A stretch of 64,000 bases of DNA from Bacteroidaceae bacterium (GCA_017619585.1 JAFZSA010000011.1:148523-212522), one strand, 5' to 3'. Positions 17,003 through 26,127 are shown, counted from the stretch's first letter. Made by a program: numbers and translations. The notes: generated by a model not told the origin, from the sequence alone.

Positions 17003-17098
17003 GATTCGGGCGCCCGCCCTTACATATTGGGGCGGCCGCCCGTATATCTGCGGGCGGGCGGCCTGATATGTGCGAGCGCCCGCCCGAATCCGTTTTTT
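17003..17098. terminator. 88-bp GC-rich near-palindrome followed by T6
   Basis: GATTCGGGCG (17003-17012) pairs exactly with CGCCCGAATC (17081-17090); ACATAT (17021-17026 area) and ATATGT (17066-17071 area) and inner GGCGGCC/GCCCG blocks pair inside. About three quarters of positions are self-complementary across the centre. TTTTTT follows at 17093-17098. It stands between divergent units, with no plus-strand gene upstream to terminate, so it may be an insulator, a leader terminator or a mobile remnant. Confidence 0.6.
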
Positions 17099-17168
17099 AT
17101 ACTACCCAATACCCACTAACCATTACAGCACCCTATTTCCGTAAGCAGGAAATCATCTGATTAGGGTA

Positions 17169-17199
17169 TTTCGGGAACGACGGAATAGCCGTACCTTTG
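17169..17199 (+). promoter_or_regulatory. Promoter of the TonB receptor unit
   Basis: TTTC (17169-17172), 19 bases, TACCTTTG (17192-17199), giving a leader of about 20 bases. No Fur-like operator is recognisable. Confidence 0.65.
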
Positions 17200-17227
17200 C
17201 AGCCGAAAATTTAAACCATAAATAATT

Positions 17228-19390
17228 GTGATACAGGTAAAAAGATTATTAACCATGACGCTGCTGACAACGGCAGCAGGTGTCGTTCTGGCAGAGCAGG
17301 ATTCAATCAGGACAACAACGTTAGAGAATGTAACAGTAACGGCCAAGTCTAAGGCAAGAGAGCAAAGTGAGCAAGCCTTTGCCGTGAATGTGGTGAACAT
17401 GAAGGGCGAGTACACCAAGCAGAAATCCCTGAACAGGATACTGGAGAATGTATCGAGTGTGAAGATACGCCAGACGGGCGGAATGGGAAGCGACTTCAAT
17501 TTTGCACTGAACGGCTTTAGCGGCAATCAGGTGAAGTTCTTCATAGACGGTGTGCCGATGGACAACTTCGGGAGCAGCTTCAACCTTTCTACGCTGACGG
17601 CAAACATGGCGGACTACGTGGAGGTGTACAAGGGCTCACTGCCCGTGAACCTGTCGGCAGATGCGCTGGGCGGAGCGGTGAACATTGTCACACGCAGGAA
17701 AGCCAACTATCTGGATGCTGCCTACAGCTACGGCTCCTTCAACACGCACAGAGCAAGCGTGAACGGTGCATTCACCGACCAGAAGACGGGATTCACCCTG
17801 AAGGCTAATGCATTCCTGAACTACTCGGATAATAATTATAAGGTATATGCCCCCATTGTTGACCTCTCCACAGGATTACTGAAGGGAGAGGAATGGGTGA
17901 AGCGTTTCAACGACGGATACCTGGGCGGTGGCATCAGAATGGAAACGGGCTTGGTTGGGAAGTCGTGGGCTGACTATGCATTGGTGACCCTTATTGCCAG
18001 CGGCGACAGCCACGAGAACCAGACGGGTGCCACAATGGATGCCGTGTACGGAAAGCCCAAGACAAGCAGCCTGACCCTTGTGCCGGGAGTGAAATACAAG
18101 AAGAGGGACTTGCTGACAGCAGGTCTGGACCTGGAGGCATACCTGAACTATGCCTACGTGAATACGCACAATGTGGATACGGCTGCGCTGCGCTACAACT
18201 GGCTGGGCGAATGCGTGCCTGCAGGCAGCAGGGGCGAAGGCTACCTGACGGATGCAAAGATACGTATGCACCAATGGCAGGGAGATGTATCACTGAGCTA
18301 TCTGCTGGGCGAGCACAACCGTTTCCTGCTGAGCCATCTGGTAAGCTCGAATAAGCGCGTCAGCGACGACCGCGAACACAGGGACAATCCCATGAACGAT
18401 GTGCCACAATACCTGACAAAGAACATTACGGGTCTCTCCTACCAGTTGAGATACAACCGTTGGAACATGAATGTGTTTGGCAAGCTGTACAACCTGAACA
18501 CACAGAGCAACAAGCTGCTGGACCAGTTCCTGGCAACGGAGCGCTGGGAAACGGTCAAGGCAGCGCAGACCAACTGGGGCTATGGGGCAGCAGGAACATA
18601 CTTCTTCCAGCCCTGGCTGCAAGGTAAGGTAAGCTTTGAGCAGGCATACCGTATGCCGGAGGCAGTGGAGATGTTTGGCGACGGCTTCATCCAGAAGAGC
18701 AACACCGACCTGCGCCCTGAGATGTCCAGGAACCTGAACATTGGTCTGATGATGAACAGGCAGGTGGGCCGTCACAGCATTGCCGCAGAGGTGAACTACA
18801 TCTACCGCAACACCAGGGATTTCATCCTGAAGGGCGTGAACCTGACCAGCGACCCCACGACCTCGTACGAGAACATCGGCAAGGCTGTTACACACGGCGT
18901 GGAGGGCTCGCTGCGATACGACTACAAGAAGACCATCCACGTGGGTGGAAGCATAACGTATCAGGATATACGCGACAAGGAGGAGTTCATCACCAACAAG
19001 GACAGCTATGTGGGGACGGAGCCTACAGCCAACGTATCCTACGGTCAGCGCATGCCCAACATCCCCTACTTCTTCCTGAATGCCAATGCGGGCTATGACT
19101 GGCACAATGCCTTCCACGAAGGCAACACCCTGAGCGTGGAGTACTCGATGAACTACACATACGAGTACTACCTGGGCTTCCCCGGCCTTGGCCGCCCCAG
19201 CAGCAAGAAGATGATTCCCACGCAGACGGTGCACAACATATCCGTGGGCTACACAATGGCAGATGGCAAATACAGCATCTCTGCCGAGTGTAACAACATC
19301 GCCAACGAACTGCTCTACGACAACTACCGCCTGCAGAAACCTGGCAGAAACTTTAACGTAACCTTCCGTGTTTATCTTCCTAAAATGTAA
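17228..19390 (+). CDS. TonB-dependent outer-membrane receptor, XusA-like
   Basis: The 720-residue protein has a signal peptide, a plug domain (about residues 30-150: LENVTVTAKSKA, GMGSDFNFALNGFSGNQVK, LGGAVNIVTRRK) and a 22-strand-type barrel ending in the aromatic-rich FRVYLPKM. No N-terminal carboxypeptidase-like domain precedes the plug, so it is not of the SusC type. A GTG at 17228 supplies the basic n-region VIQVKR; an ATG at 17255 would leave no positive charge, so GTG is preferred. It is followed after 8 bases by a DUF4374 gene, the partnership of B. thetaiotaomicron XusA and XusB, which import iron bound to siderophores of other species. That substrate is inferred from the pairing. 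Confidence 0.85.
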   Translation: MIQVKRLLTMTLLTTAAGVVLAEQDSIRTTTLENVTVTAKSKAREQSEQAFAVNVVNMKGEYTKQKSLNRILENVSSVKIRQTGGMGSDFNFALNGFSGNQVKFFIDGVPMDNFGSSFNLSTLTANMADYVEVYKGSLPVNLSADALGGAVNIVTRRKANYLDAAYSYGSFNTHRASVNGAFTDQKTGFTLKANAFLNYSDNNYKVYAPIVDLSTGLLKGEEWVKRFNDGYLGGGIRMETGLVGKSWADYALVTLIASGDSHENQTGATMDAVYGKPKTSSLTLVPGVKYKKRDLLTAGLDLEAYLNYAYVNTHNVDTAALRYNWLGECVPAGSRGEGYLTDAKIRMHQWQGDVSLSYLLGEHNRFLLSHLVSSNKRVSDDREHRDNPMNDVPQYLTKNITGLSYQLRYNRWNMNVFGKLYNLNTQSNKLLDQFLATERWETVKAAQTNWGYGAAGTYFFQPWLQGKVSFEQAYRMPEAVEMFGDGFIQKSNTDLRPEMSRNLNIGLMMNRQVGRHSIAAEVNYIYRNTRDFILKGVNLTSDPTTSYENIGKAVTHGVEGSLRYDYKKTIHVGGSITYQDIRDKEEFITNKDSYVGTEPTANVSYGQRMPNIPYFFLNANAGYDWHNAFHEGNTLSVEYSMNYTYEYYLGFPGLGRPSSKKMIPTQTVHNISVGYTMADGKYSISAECNNIANELLYDNYRLQKPGRNFNVTFRVYLPKM

Positions 19391-19398
19391 ATCAGACA

Positions 19399-20607
19399 AT
19401 GAAAAATAGATTCAATCCAATACTGACAATGTGCCTGAGTGTGGCACTTCTGACTTCTTGTGACAAGGATATGGGCAGCATGGAGGTGCCCTTCCAACCT
19501 TACGTACTCTCGCTGGGCATCACATCAGCAGGCACCACTACCTATTATGTGGTAACAGCTGACGACCTGATGAGCAGTGAGACGATAAACGCTTACGCCA
19601 AGGGCCTGGAGCAGAACGGCTATCGCGACTATCAGAAGGCTGAAGGAACGGTATTCTCGATAGGCGGAATGGGTGTGACAAATGCTACGGGAATACGCAG
19701 GGATGCCAACGGATACCTGCAAGAGACGGGGGACTTTGTGTTCAACAACACGCCAACAGGCTTCTGTCAGGTGGACGGGAACACCATGGCAGCACTGGAA
19801 CTGCCCAGCACACCCGCAAAGGGGCAGAACCTGACCTTCTATACCGTAAACATCCGTACAATGGCAATAGAGAGAAGGGTGGAGACAACCCCCGTGGCTC
19901 CGATGGACGACATAGACTGGCCCAGCATAACGGGCATGGAATACACAGGCGGCAACATCTACGTGAGCTATGTACCCATGAACCAGAATACATTTGCCAC
20001 ACCGGAGGTAAAGACCGCCTACGTGGCGGTGTTCGGCTATCCTGATTTCCAGTTCAAGGGACTGATAACAGACACCAGAACGGGCAACATCGGTAGTTGG
20101 AATGCCTTTAACGGCTTCCTGAAGGACGAGAGCGGCAACTTGTACTGTATGTCTAACACATCCTTGACAAACGGCTTCTCAGAGACAGCAGGGCACAGCG
20201 GCTTCCTTCGCATAAAAGCAGGTGAGATGGAGTTCGACGAGGATTACTTCTTCGACTACGAAGCACTTACAGGATATAAGGTGGCGCACTGGCTCTACCT
20301 GGGAGGCGGCAAAGTATATGCCGAGGTCTCTACCAACCAGAATGCCGGTGCATGGAGCGATGCGGAAGACAGATGTGTGATAATCGACCTGAACAGTAAG
20401 ACAAGCCGGATGATAGAGGAGATTCCCCTGCACAGCGGAATGGGCGGACGCCGCTTTGTTGCCCTATGCGAGGGTGACTATATCTATGCTCCCGTCTCTA
20501 CAGCAGACGGCCTGTGGATATACCGTACGGAGATTGCTACGGGCAAAGCCGTACGTGGAGCCAAGATTGACGCCACGTTCGTAGGGGGATTGTTCAGACT
20601 ACAATAG
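19399..20607 (+). CDS. DUF4374 lipoprotein, XusB-like substrate-binding partner
   Basis: The 402-residue protein has a signal peptide and lipobox LLTSC (Cys near residue 21), so it is surface- or periplasm-facing. The rest is a predicted beta-propeller of the DUF4374 family (YVLSLGITSAGTTTYYVV, TGFCQVDGNTMAALELP, AHWLYLGGGKVYAEVS). XusB of this family binds ferric siderophores at the cell surface. The third Xus gene, a PepSY-type inner-membrane protein, is not present downstream. Its 3' end overlaps the convergent hemolysin-III gene by 14 bases. Confidence 0.85.
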   Translation: MKNRFNPILTMCLSVALLTSCDKDMGSMEVPFQPYVLSLGITSAGTTTYYVVTADDLMSSETINAYAKGLEQNGYRDYQKAEGTVFSIGGMGVTNATGIRRDANGYLQETGDFVFNNTPTGFCQVDGNTMAALELPSTPAKGQNLTFYTVNIRTMAIERRVETTPVAPMDDIDWPSITGMEYTGGNIYVSYVPMNQNTFATPEVKTAYVAVFGYPDFQFKGLITDTRTGNIGSWNAFNGFLKDESGNLYCMSNTSLTNGFSETAGHSGFLRIKAGEMEFDEDYFFDYEALTGYKVAHWLYLGGGKVYAEVSTNQNAGAWSDAEDRCVIIDLNSKTSRMIEEIPLHSGMGGRRFVALCEGDYIYAPVSTADGLWIYRTEIATGKAVRGAKIDATFVGGLFRLQ

Positions 20608-21217
20608 TAAGGACGGCCAGGAAGTGGGCCATAGCACCCAAGAGGACAAAGACATGCCAGATGGCATGAAAATTGGGCTTGCTATCGTGCGCAAAGAAAT
20701 AGGTACCCGAGGTGTAGAAGATACCCTCGGCTACCAACATGGCCATAGAAACGGGCTCCAGCCTGTCCATAACGGGCTTGAAGATAAGCACTACACTCCA
20801 CCCCATCAGCAGATACAGAGCCAAAGAAAGACGGGGCCACTTGCCTATGGCATAGATCTTATAGAATGTGCCGCCAAGGACTACTGCCCAAAGGAAACCG
20901 AAGACGGTCCAGCCCAACCAGCCACCTACCACACCCAGACAGATGGGAGCATAGCTGCAGGCTATCATGACGTAGATGCTGATATGGTCCAGCTTGCGCA
21001 TGACCTGCTTAACCCTGCCAGGACTAAGCCAATGGTATATGGTACTGCTGAGGAACATCAGAAACATTCCTACAATAAAAAAGATGACACCCATAGTCAT
21101 CTGCCATCCTGCATTGACGGCGGGCCAGATAACCCACATAGAAGTGAGCGCAAAAACTGCACCTATCAGGTGCGTCCATGTATTTCCTTTTTCTCCTTTA
21201 CACATTCTTCTGAACAA
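20594..21217 (-). CDS. Hemolysin III (PAQR/YqfA) family membrane protein
   Basis: The 207-residue protein has seven hydrophobic segments and the PAQR-type conserved residues: an early EKGNTWTHLIGA, SSTIYHW, LDHISIYVMIACSY, and HAIWHVFVLLGAMAHF. The Ser, His and Asp positions suggest a metal-dependent membrane hydrolase, as in the PAQR/CREST superfamily. Bacterial members affect membrane homeostasis; a hemolytic role is not implied. It is the last gene of the minus-strand run and overlaps the convergent DUF4374 gene. Confidence 0.85.
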   Translation of the reverse strand: MFRRMCKGEKGNTWTHLIGAVFALTSMWVIWPAVNAGWQMTMGVIFFIVGMFLMFLSSTIYHWLSPGRVKQVMRKLDHISIYVMIACSYAPICLGVVGGWLGWTVFGFLWAVVLGGTFYKIYAIGKWPRLSLALYLLMGWSVVLIFKPVMDRLEPVSMAMLVAEGIFYTSGTYFFAHDSKPNFHAIWHVFVLLGAMAHFLAVLTIVV

Positions 21218-21218
21218 C

Positions 21219-21291
21219 GATAACGTTAACGATAACGATAACTATTTTCAGCGTAAACGTAAACTTTTTATCTCTAAACTTTATAACTGAC
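21219..21291. repeat. TAACG/TAAACG simple repeat
   Basis: GATAACGTTAACGATAACGATAAC and GCGTAAACGTAAAC lie between the hemolysin-III gene and the nucleoside-recognition gene, within a 90-base spacer. Confidence 0.5.
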
Positions 21292-21354
21292 TCTAAACTC
21301 TACACTCTCAACTCTTAACTTCCCTCACCCAAAGGGGGAGACGGAGGGGGCTTT
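21292..21354 (-). repeat. Heptanucleotide tract joined to a REP-like palindrome
   Basis: CTCTAAA, CTCTACA, CTCTCAA, CTCTTAA run at 7-base spacing into CCCAAAGGGGGAGACGGAGGGGGC (read on the minus strand as GCCCCCTCCGTCTCCCCCTTTGGG). The pair encodes the last residues (SPLRLPLWVREVKS) of the nucleoside-recognition protein. Confidence 0.75.
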
Positions 21355-22267
21355 TAATCGCCTTTCTTCCCCACACCACCACGAGGGCAAAGAACATGCG
21401 GGTGCCCAGAATCCACAAGGCGGAAACACCCGTCATGGCCAGTACGATGGTATCCTCGAGCATGGAATGATTCATGATGAGATGGTAGTTGACGGCATTG
21501 GCATCAGCGCGTGTAATCTGACCTTTCTCTTCCAGATCCAGCATAACGGCAGAGCCGTAGCTCAAGCCCAGCACATTACCCACCAGCCACATATAGGCAG
21601 CATTACGCGGAAGACCCAGCAGCCTCATCAACGGAGCCAGGAAGCGCGACAATGGGGCCAGCAATGAATAGGCCTCTATCAGGCACTGCAACACCATCAG
21701 CGAATAGATGATGAGGAACACCATGATGGAAATCTTAATCTGCGAAACAGCCCACGTGAGCAAAACCTCGGCCAGAGAACTCTCTGCCGCTGCCCCAATA
21801 TATAAATAAGGTGTTGACATTTCAGGCAACACCAGATTCAGGCACATAGCAGCCACAAAGGCCATGAGAATACGTATCAGACCCATCTTCCAGAAGTTGG
21901 AGCCGGTCTTATGGTTTACCGTACACTCCATGGGCAGAGCATGGCAAAGTAGAATCATAATGCCAACTATGGTAGCCTGCCTGAGCGTAAGATGAACAGA
22001 CATCATAGCAGCTACTCCGGCATAAGTGCCGGCAGCGGCTCCGCTGATGAAAAGGACAGCCGATTCGCCCGGCAGTCCCATCATAGAGAACAGGGGATTC
22101 AGATACCCGGCTATCCAAGCCAATATGCCCCAATGCTGCAGCAAAGCTACAGTAAGGGAGATGGGTATCATAAGTTTCAGCAACCAAGAAGCACTCTTCC
22201 AGGTACCAGGAAGGGCGCTTCTGAGCGATTGCATGAACTTATCAAGCAAATCACTGCTTACTTGCAT
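21308..22267 (-). CDS. Nucleoside-recognition (Gate) domain membrane protein
   Basis: The 319-residue protein has about eight hydrophobic segments and two Gate-like halves (ESAVLFISGAAAGTYAGVAA near the first, YMWLVGNVLGLSYGSAVMLD in the second), as in the SpmA/SpmB-like proteins and the FeoB pore region. The substrate is unknown. Its C-terminal SPLRLPLWVREVKS is encoded by a REP-like palindrome and heptamer tract, so the natural end was probably earlier. It is preceded by the small zeta partner gene with a 10-base gap. Confidence 0.8.
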   Translation of the reverse strand: MQVSSDLLDKFMQSLRSALPGTWKSASWLLKLMIPISLTVALLQHWGILAWIAGYLNPLFSMMGLPGESAVLFISGAAAGTYAGVAAMMSVHLTLRQATIVGIMILLCHALPMECTVNHKTGSNFWKMGLIRILMAFVAAMCLNLVLPEMSTPYLYIGAAAESSLAEVLLTWAVSQIKISIMVFLIIYSLMVLQCLIEAYSLLAPLSRFLAPLMRLLGLPRNAAYMWLVGNVLGLSYGSAVMLDLEEKGQITRADANAVNYHLIMNHSMLEDTIVLAMTGVSALWILGTRMFFALVVVWGRKAIKSPLRLPLWVREVKS

Positions 22268-22277
22268 GCACTAATCT

Positions 22278-22490
22278 TTAGTCTTTGAATACACGATGAC
22301 GGATGAGCGGATCTCCCTGACGTGTAGGAAGAACAGCAACTCCTTCAGGAATCTTCTCGATAACCTTTCCGTCCTGTGCAAATACAAGAACCTGCTGGTC
22401 AAAGCGAGCACGGGCGAGCAGACGCTTATGAGCCAGCTGGATGCCGTCGTCTATCAGACGCTGCATCTCACGAACCTCATAATCCGTCAT
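22278..22490 (-). CDS. Small protein, possible antitoxin partner of the zeta-like kinase
   Basis: The 70-residue protein starts MTDYEVREMQRLIDDG and has a basic middle (HKRLLARARF) and a beta-prone end. It overlaps the zeta-like gene by 4 bases, so translation is coupled. It has no similarity I can name. Position and size suggest an antitoxin or chaperone for the upstream kinase, but gene order (kinase first) is the reverse of most toxin-antitoxin pairs. Confidence 0.6.
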   Translation of the reverse strand: MTDYEVREMQRLIDDGIQLAHKRLLARARFDQQVLVFAQDGKVIEKIPEGVAVLPTRQGDPLIRHRVFKD

Positions 22491-23101
22491 TTCTTATTGC
22501 CCTCCTCCGGCGCACTGTATTTTTTCTTCAATTCAACAAAACGATCCCTTTCAAAGACCTCTATCTTCTCTGTACCAAAACCACTGGCAATACGCACAGC
22601 AGGACAGTTGCTATTGTCATAGAGGGTCCAGTAGTCACAAACAGGCATGTAAAGCTGGAAAAGGTTCTGCAAACCTGCCTCGTACCTACGTATAATAACA
22701 TCGGTAGGGATATTATGACCTCCCATGCTGACACGCTGAGCTACACGACGCTGAGCCTGCTCGGCACTGCTCAGAGAGAAGAAGAGCAGCGTTACGAAGT
22801 AGCCACGCTTCTTGGCCTGCTGAATCAACTTGACGTATGAACGGGTGGCAAGGGTTGTCTCGAAGGCAAAGGTCTCTCCGTCCTTGAGCAACTGGATGAT
22901 ACGGTCTATCATCAGTCGGCCTGCCTGAATAGCCACCCCTTCGGGATTGAAGGGTGAGATGCCGGCAGCAATCTCATCGGCATTCACAAACTCCCTGCAC
23001 TTCAGCATCTCGGGCAGCACGGTAAAAGAGGCCGTGGTCTTTCCGGCTCCGTTACAACCCGCTATGACGTACAGGTTCATTTTCTTTTTCTGATGTTCCA
23101 T
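22487..23101 (-). CDS. Zeta-toxin-like P-loop kinase
   Basis: The 204-residue protein has Walker A GCNGAGKTT near residue 16, FVNADEIAAGISP (the zeta-family NADxI signature), an ETT segment (FAFETTLATRS) and VAQRVSMGGHNIP. Zeta toxins phosphorylate UDP-N-acetylglucosamine; chromosomal relatives may act on other small molecules. It lies 5 bases after trmD and overlaps a small downstream gene. The ATG at 23101 is used; MNLYVIAG at residue 8 is an alternative start. Confidence 0.82.
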   Translation of the reverse strand: MEHQKKKMNLYVIAGCNGAGKTTASFTVLPEMLKCREFVNADEIAAGISPFNPEGVAIQAGRLMIDRIIQLLKDGETFAFETTLATRSYVKLIQQAKKRGYFVTLLFFSLSSAEQAQRRVAQRVSMGGHNIPTDVIIRRYEAGLQNLFQLYMPVCDYWTLYDNSNCPAVRIASGFGTEKIEVFERDRFVELKKKYSAPEEGNKK

Positions 23102-23106
23102 AACTC

Positions 23107-23790
23107 TTACTTTTTATTCAAAAGGTCTGGACGTAATCTTTTTGTTCTCTCAAGGCTCTGCTGCAACTCCCATTCCTTAATCTTGGCCTCATGGCCGGAA
23201 AGAAGTACATCAGGCACACGGCCCCAGTCTTTGTACTCGGCGGGACGTGTATAAACAGGTGCTGCCAGCAGATTATCCTGGAAGCTGTCAGAGAGGGCAC
23301 TCTGCTCGTCTCCGATGACTCCTGGGATAATGCGCACTATGGCATCCGTCATCACAGCAGCAGCTAACTCACCACCTGTCAGCACATAGTCGCCAATGGA
23401 TACTTCCTTGGTGATAAGATGCTCGCGGATGCGGTAATCGATACCCTTGTAGTGGCCGCATAATATAATAATGTTCTCACAGAGCGAGAGACTGTTGGCC
23501 ATAGGCTGCGAGAACTGCTCACCATCTGGTGTGGTGAAGATTATCTCGTCGTAATGACGCTCGCTCTTGAGCTTGCTGATACAGCGGTCTATAGGCTCGC
23601 ACTGCATAACCATACCGGCAAAGCCGCCAAAGGGGTAGTCATCGACACGGCGCCACTTATCCAGTGTGTAATCACGCAGGTTATGGACGTGAATCTCGAC
23701 CAGCCCTTTCTTCTGTGCTCTGCCCAAAATACTCTCCTGAGTAAAGTTCTGCAGCAGCTCGGGCAATACTGTTATGATGTCTATTCGCAT
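23107..23790 (-). CDS. trmD: tRNA (guanine-37-N1)-methyltransferase
   Basis: The 227-residue SPOUT enzyme starts [13 protein letters not shown], with the knot region [28 protein letters not shown] and the late [20 protein letters not shown]. It methylates G37 next to the anticodon and prevents frameshifting. Its start overlaps the end of pyrD by 10 bases. Length is slightly short of the usual 240-250, at the C-terminus. Confidence 0.95.
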   Translation of the reverse strand: MRIDIITVLPELLQNFTQESILGRAQKKGLVEIHVHNLRDYTLDKWRRVDDYPFGGFAGMVMQCEPIDRCISKLKSERHYDEIIFTTPDGEQFSQPMANSLSLCENIIILCGHYKGIDYRIREHLITKEVSIGDYVLTGGELAAAVMTDAIVRIIPGVIGDEQSALSDSFQDNLLAAPVYTRPAEYKDWGRVPDVLLSGHEAKIKEWELQQSLERTKRLRPDLLNKK

Positions 23791-24689
23791 ATACCTATTA
23801 TATCTTTTACGCTCTTGAAGCCATGACGGTCCAGATAGGCATTAATTCCCTGTGCGACCTTTACTGTAATAGCAGGATCAAGGAAGTTGGCTGTGCCTAT
23901 CTCTATGGCAGAAGCACCGGCAAGTAGGAATTCCACTGCATCCGTTGCGCTACTGATGCCTCCCAAGCCGATGACAGGAATCTGAACGGCATGAGCCACC
24001 TGATAGACCATCCTCAGTGCCACAGGCTTGACACATGGACCGCTGAGACCTCCCGTACCTATGCTGAGGATACGCTTGCGCTTCTCTACGTCTATAGCCA
24101 TTCCCATAAGGGTATTGATAAGGCTGACGGCATCAGCACCGGCATCCTGGACTGCCAAAGCAATATCCGTAATGCTGGTTACGTTAGGGGAAAGCTTCAC
24201 TATCAGCGTCTTCTTATAAGCCTCCCTGACAGCCTTCACCACACTGGCAGCACCCTCTGTAGTTGTTCCGAATGCCATTCCGCCGTGCTTGACGTTGGGA
24301 CAAGAGATATTCAACTCTATGGCAGGGATGTTATCCAGCTCGCCAATACGGGCTGCACACTCGGCATAATCCTCAGGACTGTTGCCTGAGACGTTCACAA
24401 TCATATTGGTGCGGATATCCTTTATCTGAGGATAGATATGCTCGCAGAAATAATCTACGCCCTTGTTCTGAAGGCCCACACAGTTGAGCATTCCCTGGGC
24501 AGTCTCTGCCATACGGGGGTAGGGATTACCCTGACGGGGCTGCAAGGTTGTACCTTTTACTATTATACCGCCAATCTCTTCCAGGTTAACGAAATCCTGA
24601 AACTCCAGTCCGTAGCCGAAGGTTCCGCTGGCGGTCATTACGGGGTTGCAGAGCTGAAGGCCTGCTATGTTAGTTCTTAAATCTGCCAT
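23781..24689 (-). CDS. pyrD: Dihydroorotate dehydrogenase B, catalytic subunit
   Basis: The 302-residue TIM-barrel flavoprotein (class 1B) has [39 protein letters not shown] with the active-site Cys and Lys region VKLSPNVT, and [19 protein letters not shown] for FMN binding. It oxidises dihydroorotate to orotate in pyrimidine synthesis, using NAD through PyrK. It overlaps pyrK by 13 bases and trmD by 10. Confidence 0.95.
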   Translation of the reverse strand: MADLRTNIAGLQLCNPVMTASGTFGYGLEFQDFVNLEEIGGIIVKGTTLQPRQGNPYPRMAETAQGMLNCVGLQNKGVDYFCEHIYPQIKDIRTNMIVNVSGNSPEDYAECAARIGELDNIPAIELNISCPNVKHGGMAFGTTTEGAASVVKAVREAYKKTLIVKLSPNVTSITDIALAVQDAGADAVSLINTLMGMAIDVEKRKRILSIGTGGLSGPCVKPVALRMVYQVAHAVQIPVIGLGGISSATDAVEFLLAGASAIEIGTANFLDPAITVKVAQGINAYLDRHGFKSVKDIIGICE

Positions 24690-25456
24690 TTCAGTTTCTT
24701 TATGTCAAATACCGGACCTTCCTTGCAAACACATACATTGCCCATCTCTGTGTCTTCTACACAACACAGACAGGCACCCAGTCCGCAAGCCATCATATTC
24801 TCAAGACTCACTTCGCAGGGGGTATCCACGCTCTTTGCATAACGGGCCACAGCCACCATCATGGGCTTAGGACCGCATACACTGATCTGAGTGAACTTCT
24901 CCTGCTGCAAGAGGCTATGCTGGGTAACATACCCTTTCTCGCCCTCAGAACCGTCTTCTGTAGTAACAAAGACACGGCCCAGGGCCTTGAACTTATCCAA
25001 CTGCAACAGATCGCCGGCACTACGAGCACCCAACAGGAAAGTAGGCTCCAGGCCTTTCTCTTTCATCACAGCACCCATGTACAACAGGGGAGCAACGCCA
25101 ACACCACCACCAACCAGCAAAACACGGGCTGTGGCATCTGTAGGCATAGTAAAGCCATTACCTAAAGGAAGAACCACATTCAATGTGTCCCCAACCTGCA
25201 TCTTTGCAAGCTGGCGGGTACCGTCTCCTACTGTCTGAACCAGGAACCAGACCTGATTCTGCTCTCTGTCTACATTATGTATGCTAATAGGGCGACGCAA
25301 GAATGTATCCTTGCTGCCTTTTATCTCTAATTGGGCAAACTGACCGGGCATCATCTCTGGTAAAGGCTTGGCTGTATCAGTAGCCTTTAGCAGCACGTAG
25401 CGCTCATGCAAACGCTCTACGGCGGTCAGGGTGAGGTCTAATATATACTTCTTCAT
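24677..25456 (-). CDS. pyrK: Dihydroorotate dehydrogenase electron-transfer subunit
   Basis: The 259-residue protein has an FAD-binding N-terminal half ([10 protein letters not shown]), an NAD-binding half ([16 protein letters not shown]) and a C-terminal 2Fe-2S cluster ([11 protein letters not shown] and a fourth Cys in VCVCKEGP). It passes electrons from PyrD to NAD. It is first in a minus-strand run pyrK-pyrD-trmD-zeta-partner-Gate protein-hemolysin III. A TACCTTTG box lies 22 bases upstream. Confidence 0.94.
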   Translation of the reverse strand: MKKYILDLTLTAVERLHERYVLLKATDTAKPLPEMMPGQFAQLEIKGSKDTFLRRPISIHNVDREQNQVWFLVQTVGDGTRQLAKMQVGDTLNVVLPLGNGFTMPTDATARVLLVGGGVGVAPLLYMGAVMKEKGLEPTFLLGARSAGDLLQLDKFKALGRVFVTTEDGSEGEKGYVTQHSLLQQEKFTQISVCGPKPMMVAVARYAKSVDTPCEVSLENMMACGLGACLCCVEDTEMGNVCVCKEGPVFDIKKLKWQI

Positions 25457-25478
25457 TAAATACCTTATAAATTTTATG

Positions 25479-25486
25479 CAAAGGTA
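25479..25486 (-). promoter_or_regulatory. -7 box for the pyrK run
   Basis: Reads TACCTTTG on the minus strand; the -33 position reads TTTA, a weak match. Confidence 0.6.
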
Positions 25487-25572
25487 CGAATAAGTGGAAT
25501 ATAAATAAAATAAAAGACACTTTTATTTGTATATCCGATTGAAAGAGCTACCGAGACAATACACTAGAAGAG

Positions 25573-25608
25573 ATAAAAAAAACCTGAAACACATGGCATG
25601 GTTTCAGG
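25573..25608 (-). terminator. Intrinsic terminator of the XRE gene
   Basis: On the minus strand CCTGAAAC (25608-25601), ten bases, GTTTCAGG (25590-25583) and a run of T. Confidence 0.82.
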
Positions 25609-25620
25609 ATTTAAATTCAC

Positions 25621-26037
25621 TTAAGCCGAGAAAGTTTCGAACGTTCCATCGTCATAAAAGACACGAATCTCTGTTATCTTTCGTTGAGGTTTGTCAATAT
25701 ATTTTACCACCTCTTGAATTTGCGGTGCAGGAGAGGGGGTAGGATTTACCTCAGAAGAAGGGGGGATAGCACCGGCAAACAAATCCGACTGTCCGGAAGC
25801 AGCTTCCGCATTCTGGGAAGAAGCCCCATCCAAAAGCATATCACCTTCACCAAACATTAGCCAGTTAATACTAATATGTGGGAAGCATTCATGTATGGCG
25901 TTGACGATATTGTTAGTGGGACGTGTTCTTCCAGTGAAGATACCGGAAAGGGTGCCCTCAGCAACACATAGTGTAGCTGCAAACTCTTTTTGCGACATAC
26001 CCTGATATTTCATCAACTGATAAATCCTGTCTTTCAT
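25621..26037 (-). CDS. XRE/cI-like helix-turn-helix regulator
   Basis: The 138-residue protein has an N-terminal HTH (MSQKEFAATLCVAEGTLSG, about residues 14-32), NWLMFGEGDML as in lambda cI-type repressors, a Pro/Ser linker and a C-terminal ITEIRVFYDDGTFETF strand pair. It is alone in its unit, with its own complete promoter and terminator. GGGGTGATCCCC lies between promoter and start and could be an autoregulatory operator. Relatives are common in Bacteroidales and are not necessarily prophage-derived. Confidence 0.8.
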   Translation of the reverse strand: MKDRIYQLMKYQGMSQKEFAATLCVAEGTLSGIFTGRTRPTNNIVNAIHECFPHISINWLMFGEGDMLLDGASSQNAEAASGQSDLFAGAIPPSSEVNPTPSPAPQIQEVVKYIDKPQRKITEIRVFYDDGTFETFSA

Positions 26038-26058
26038 CCTTTTTATATCTAGTTAGTA

Positions 26059-26070
26059 GGGGTGATCCCC
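26059..26070. promoter_or_regulatory. Palindromic candidate operator
   Basis: GGGGTGATCCCC, a 4-base inverted repeat around TGAT in the leader of the XRE gene, 22 bases before its start codon. Confidence 0.4.
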
Positions 26071-26095
26071 CTGATTTCAAACTCTAAACTAAGTG

Positions 26096-26127
26096 CAAAG
26101 GTAGAAAAATGGATTTAAACTTCCAAA
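26096..26127 (-). promoter_or_regulatory. Promoter of the XRE gene
   Basis: On the minus strand TTTGG (26127-26123), 19 bases, TACCTTTG (26103-26096): full consensus. Confidence 0.8.

Noticed and set aside
18290..19399. Minus-strand ORF of 369 codons
   Set aside because: It is antisense to the TonB receptor, which has full domain support.
20594..21217. Hemolysin virulence factor
   Set aside because: The hemolysin III name covers PAQR-type membrane proteins in many non-pathogens; nothing here supports a toxin.
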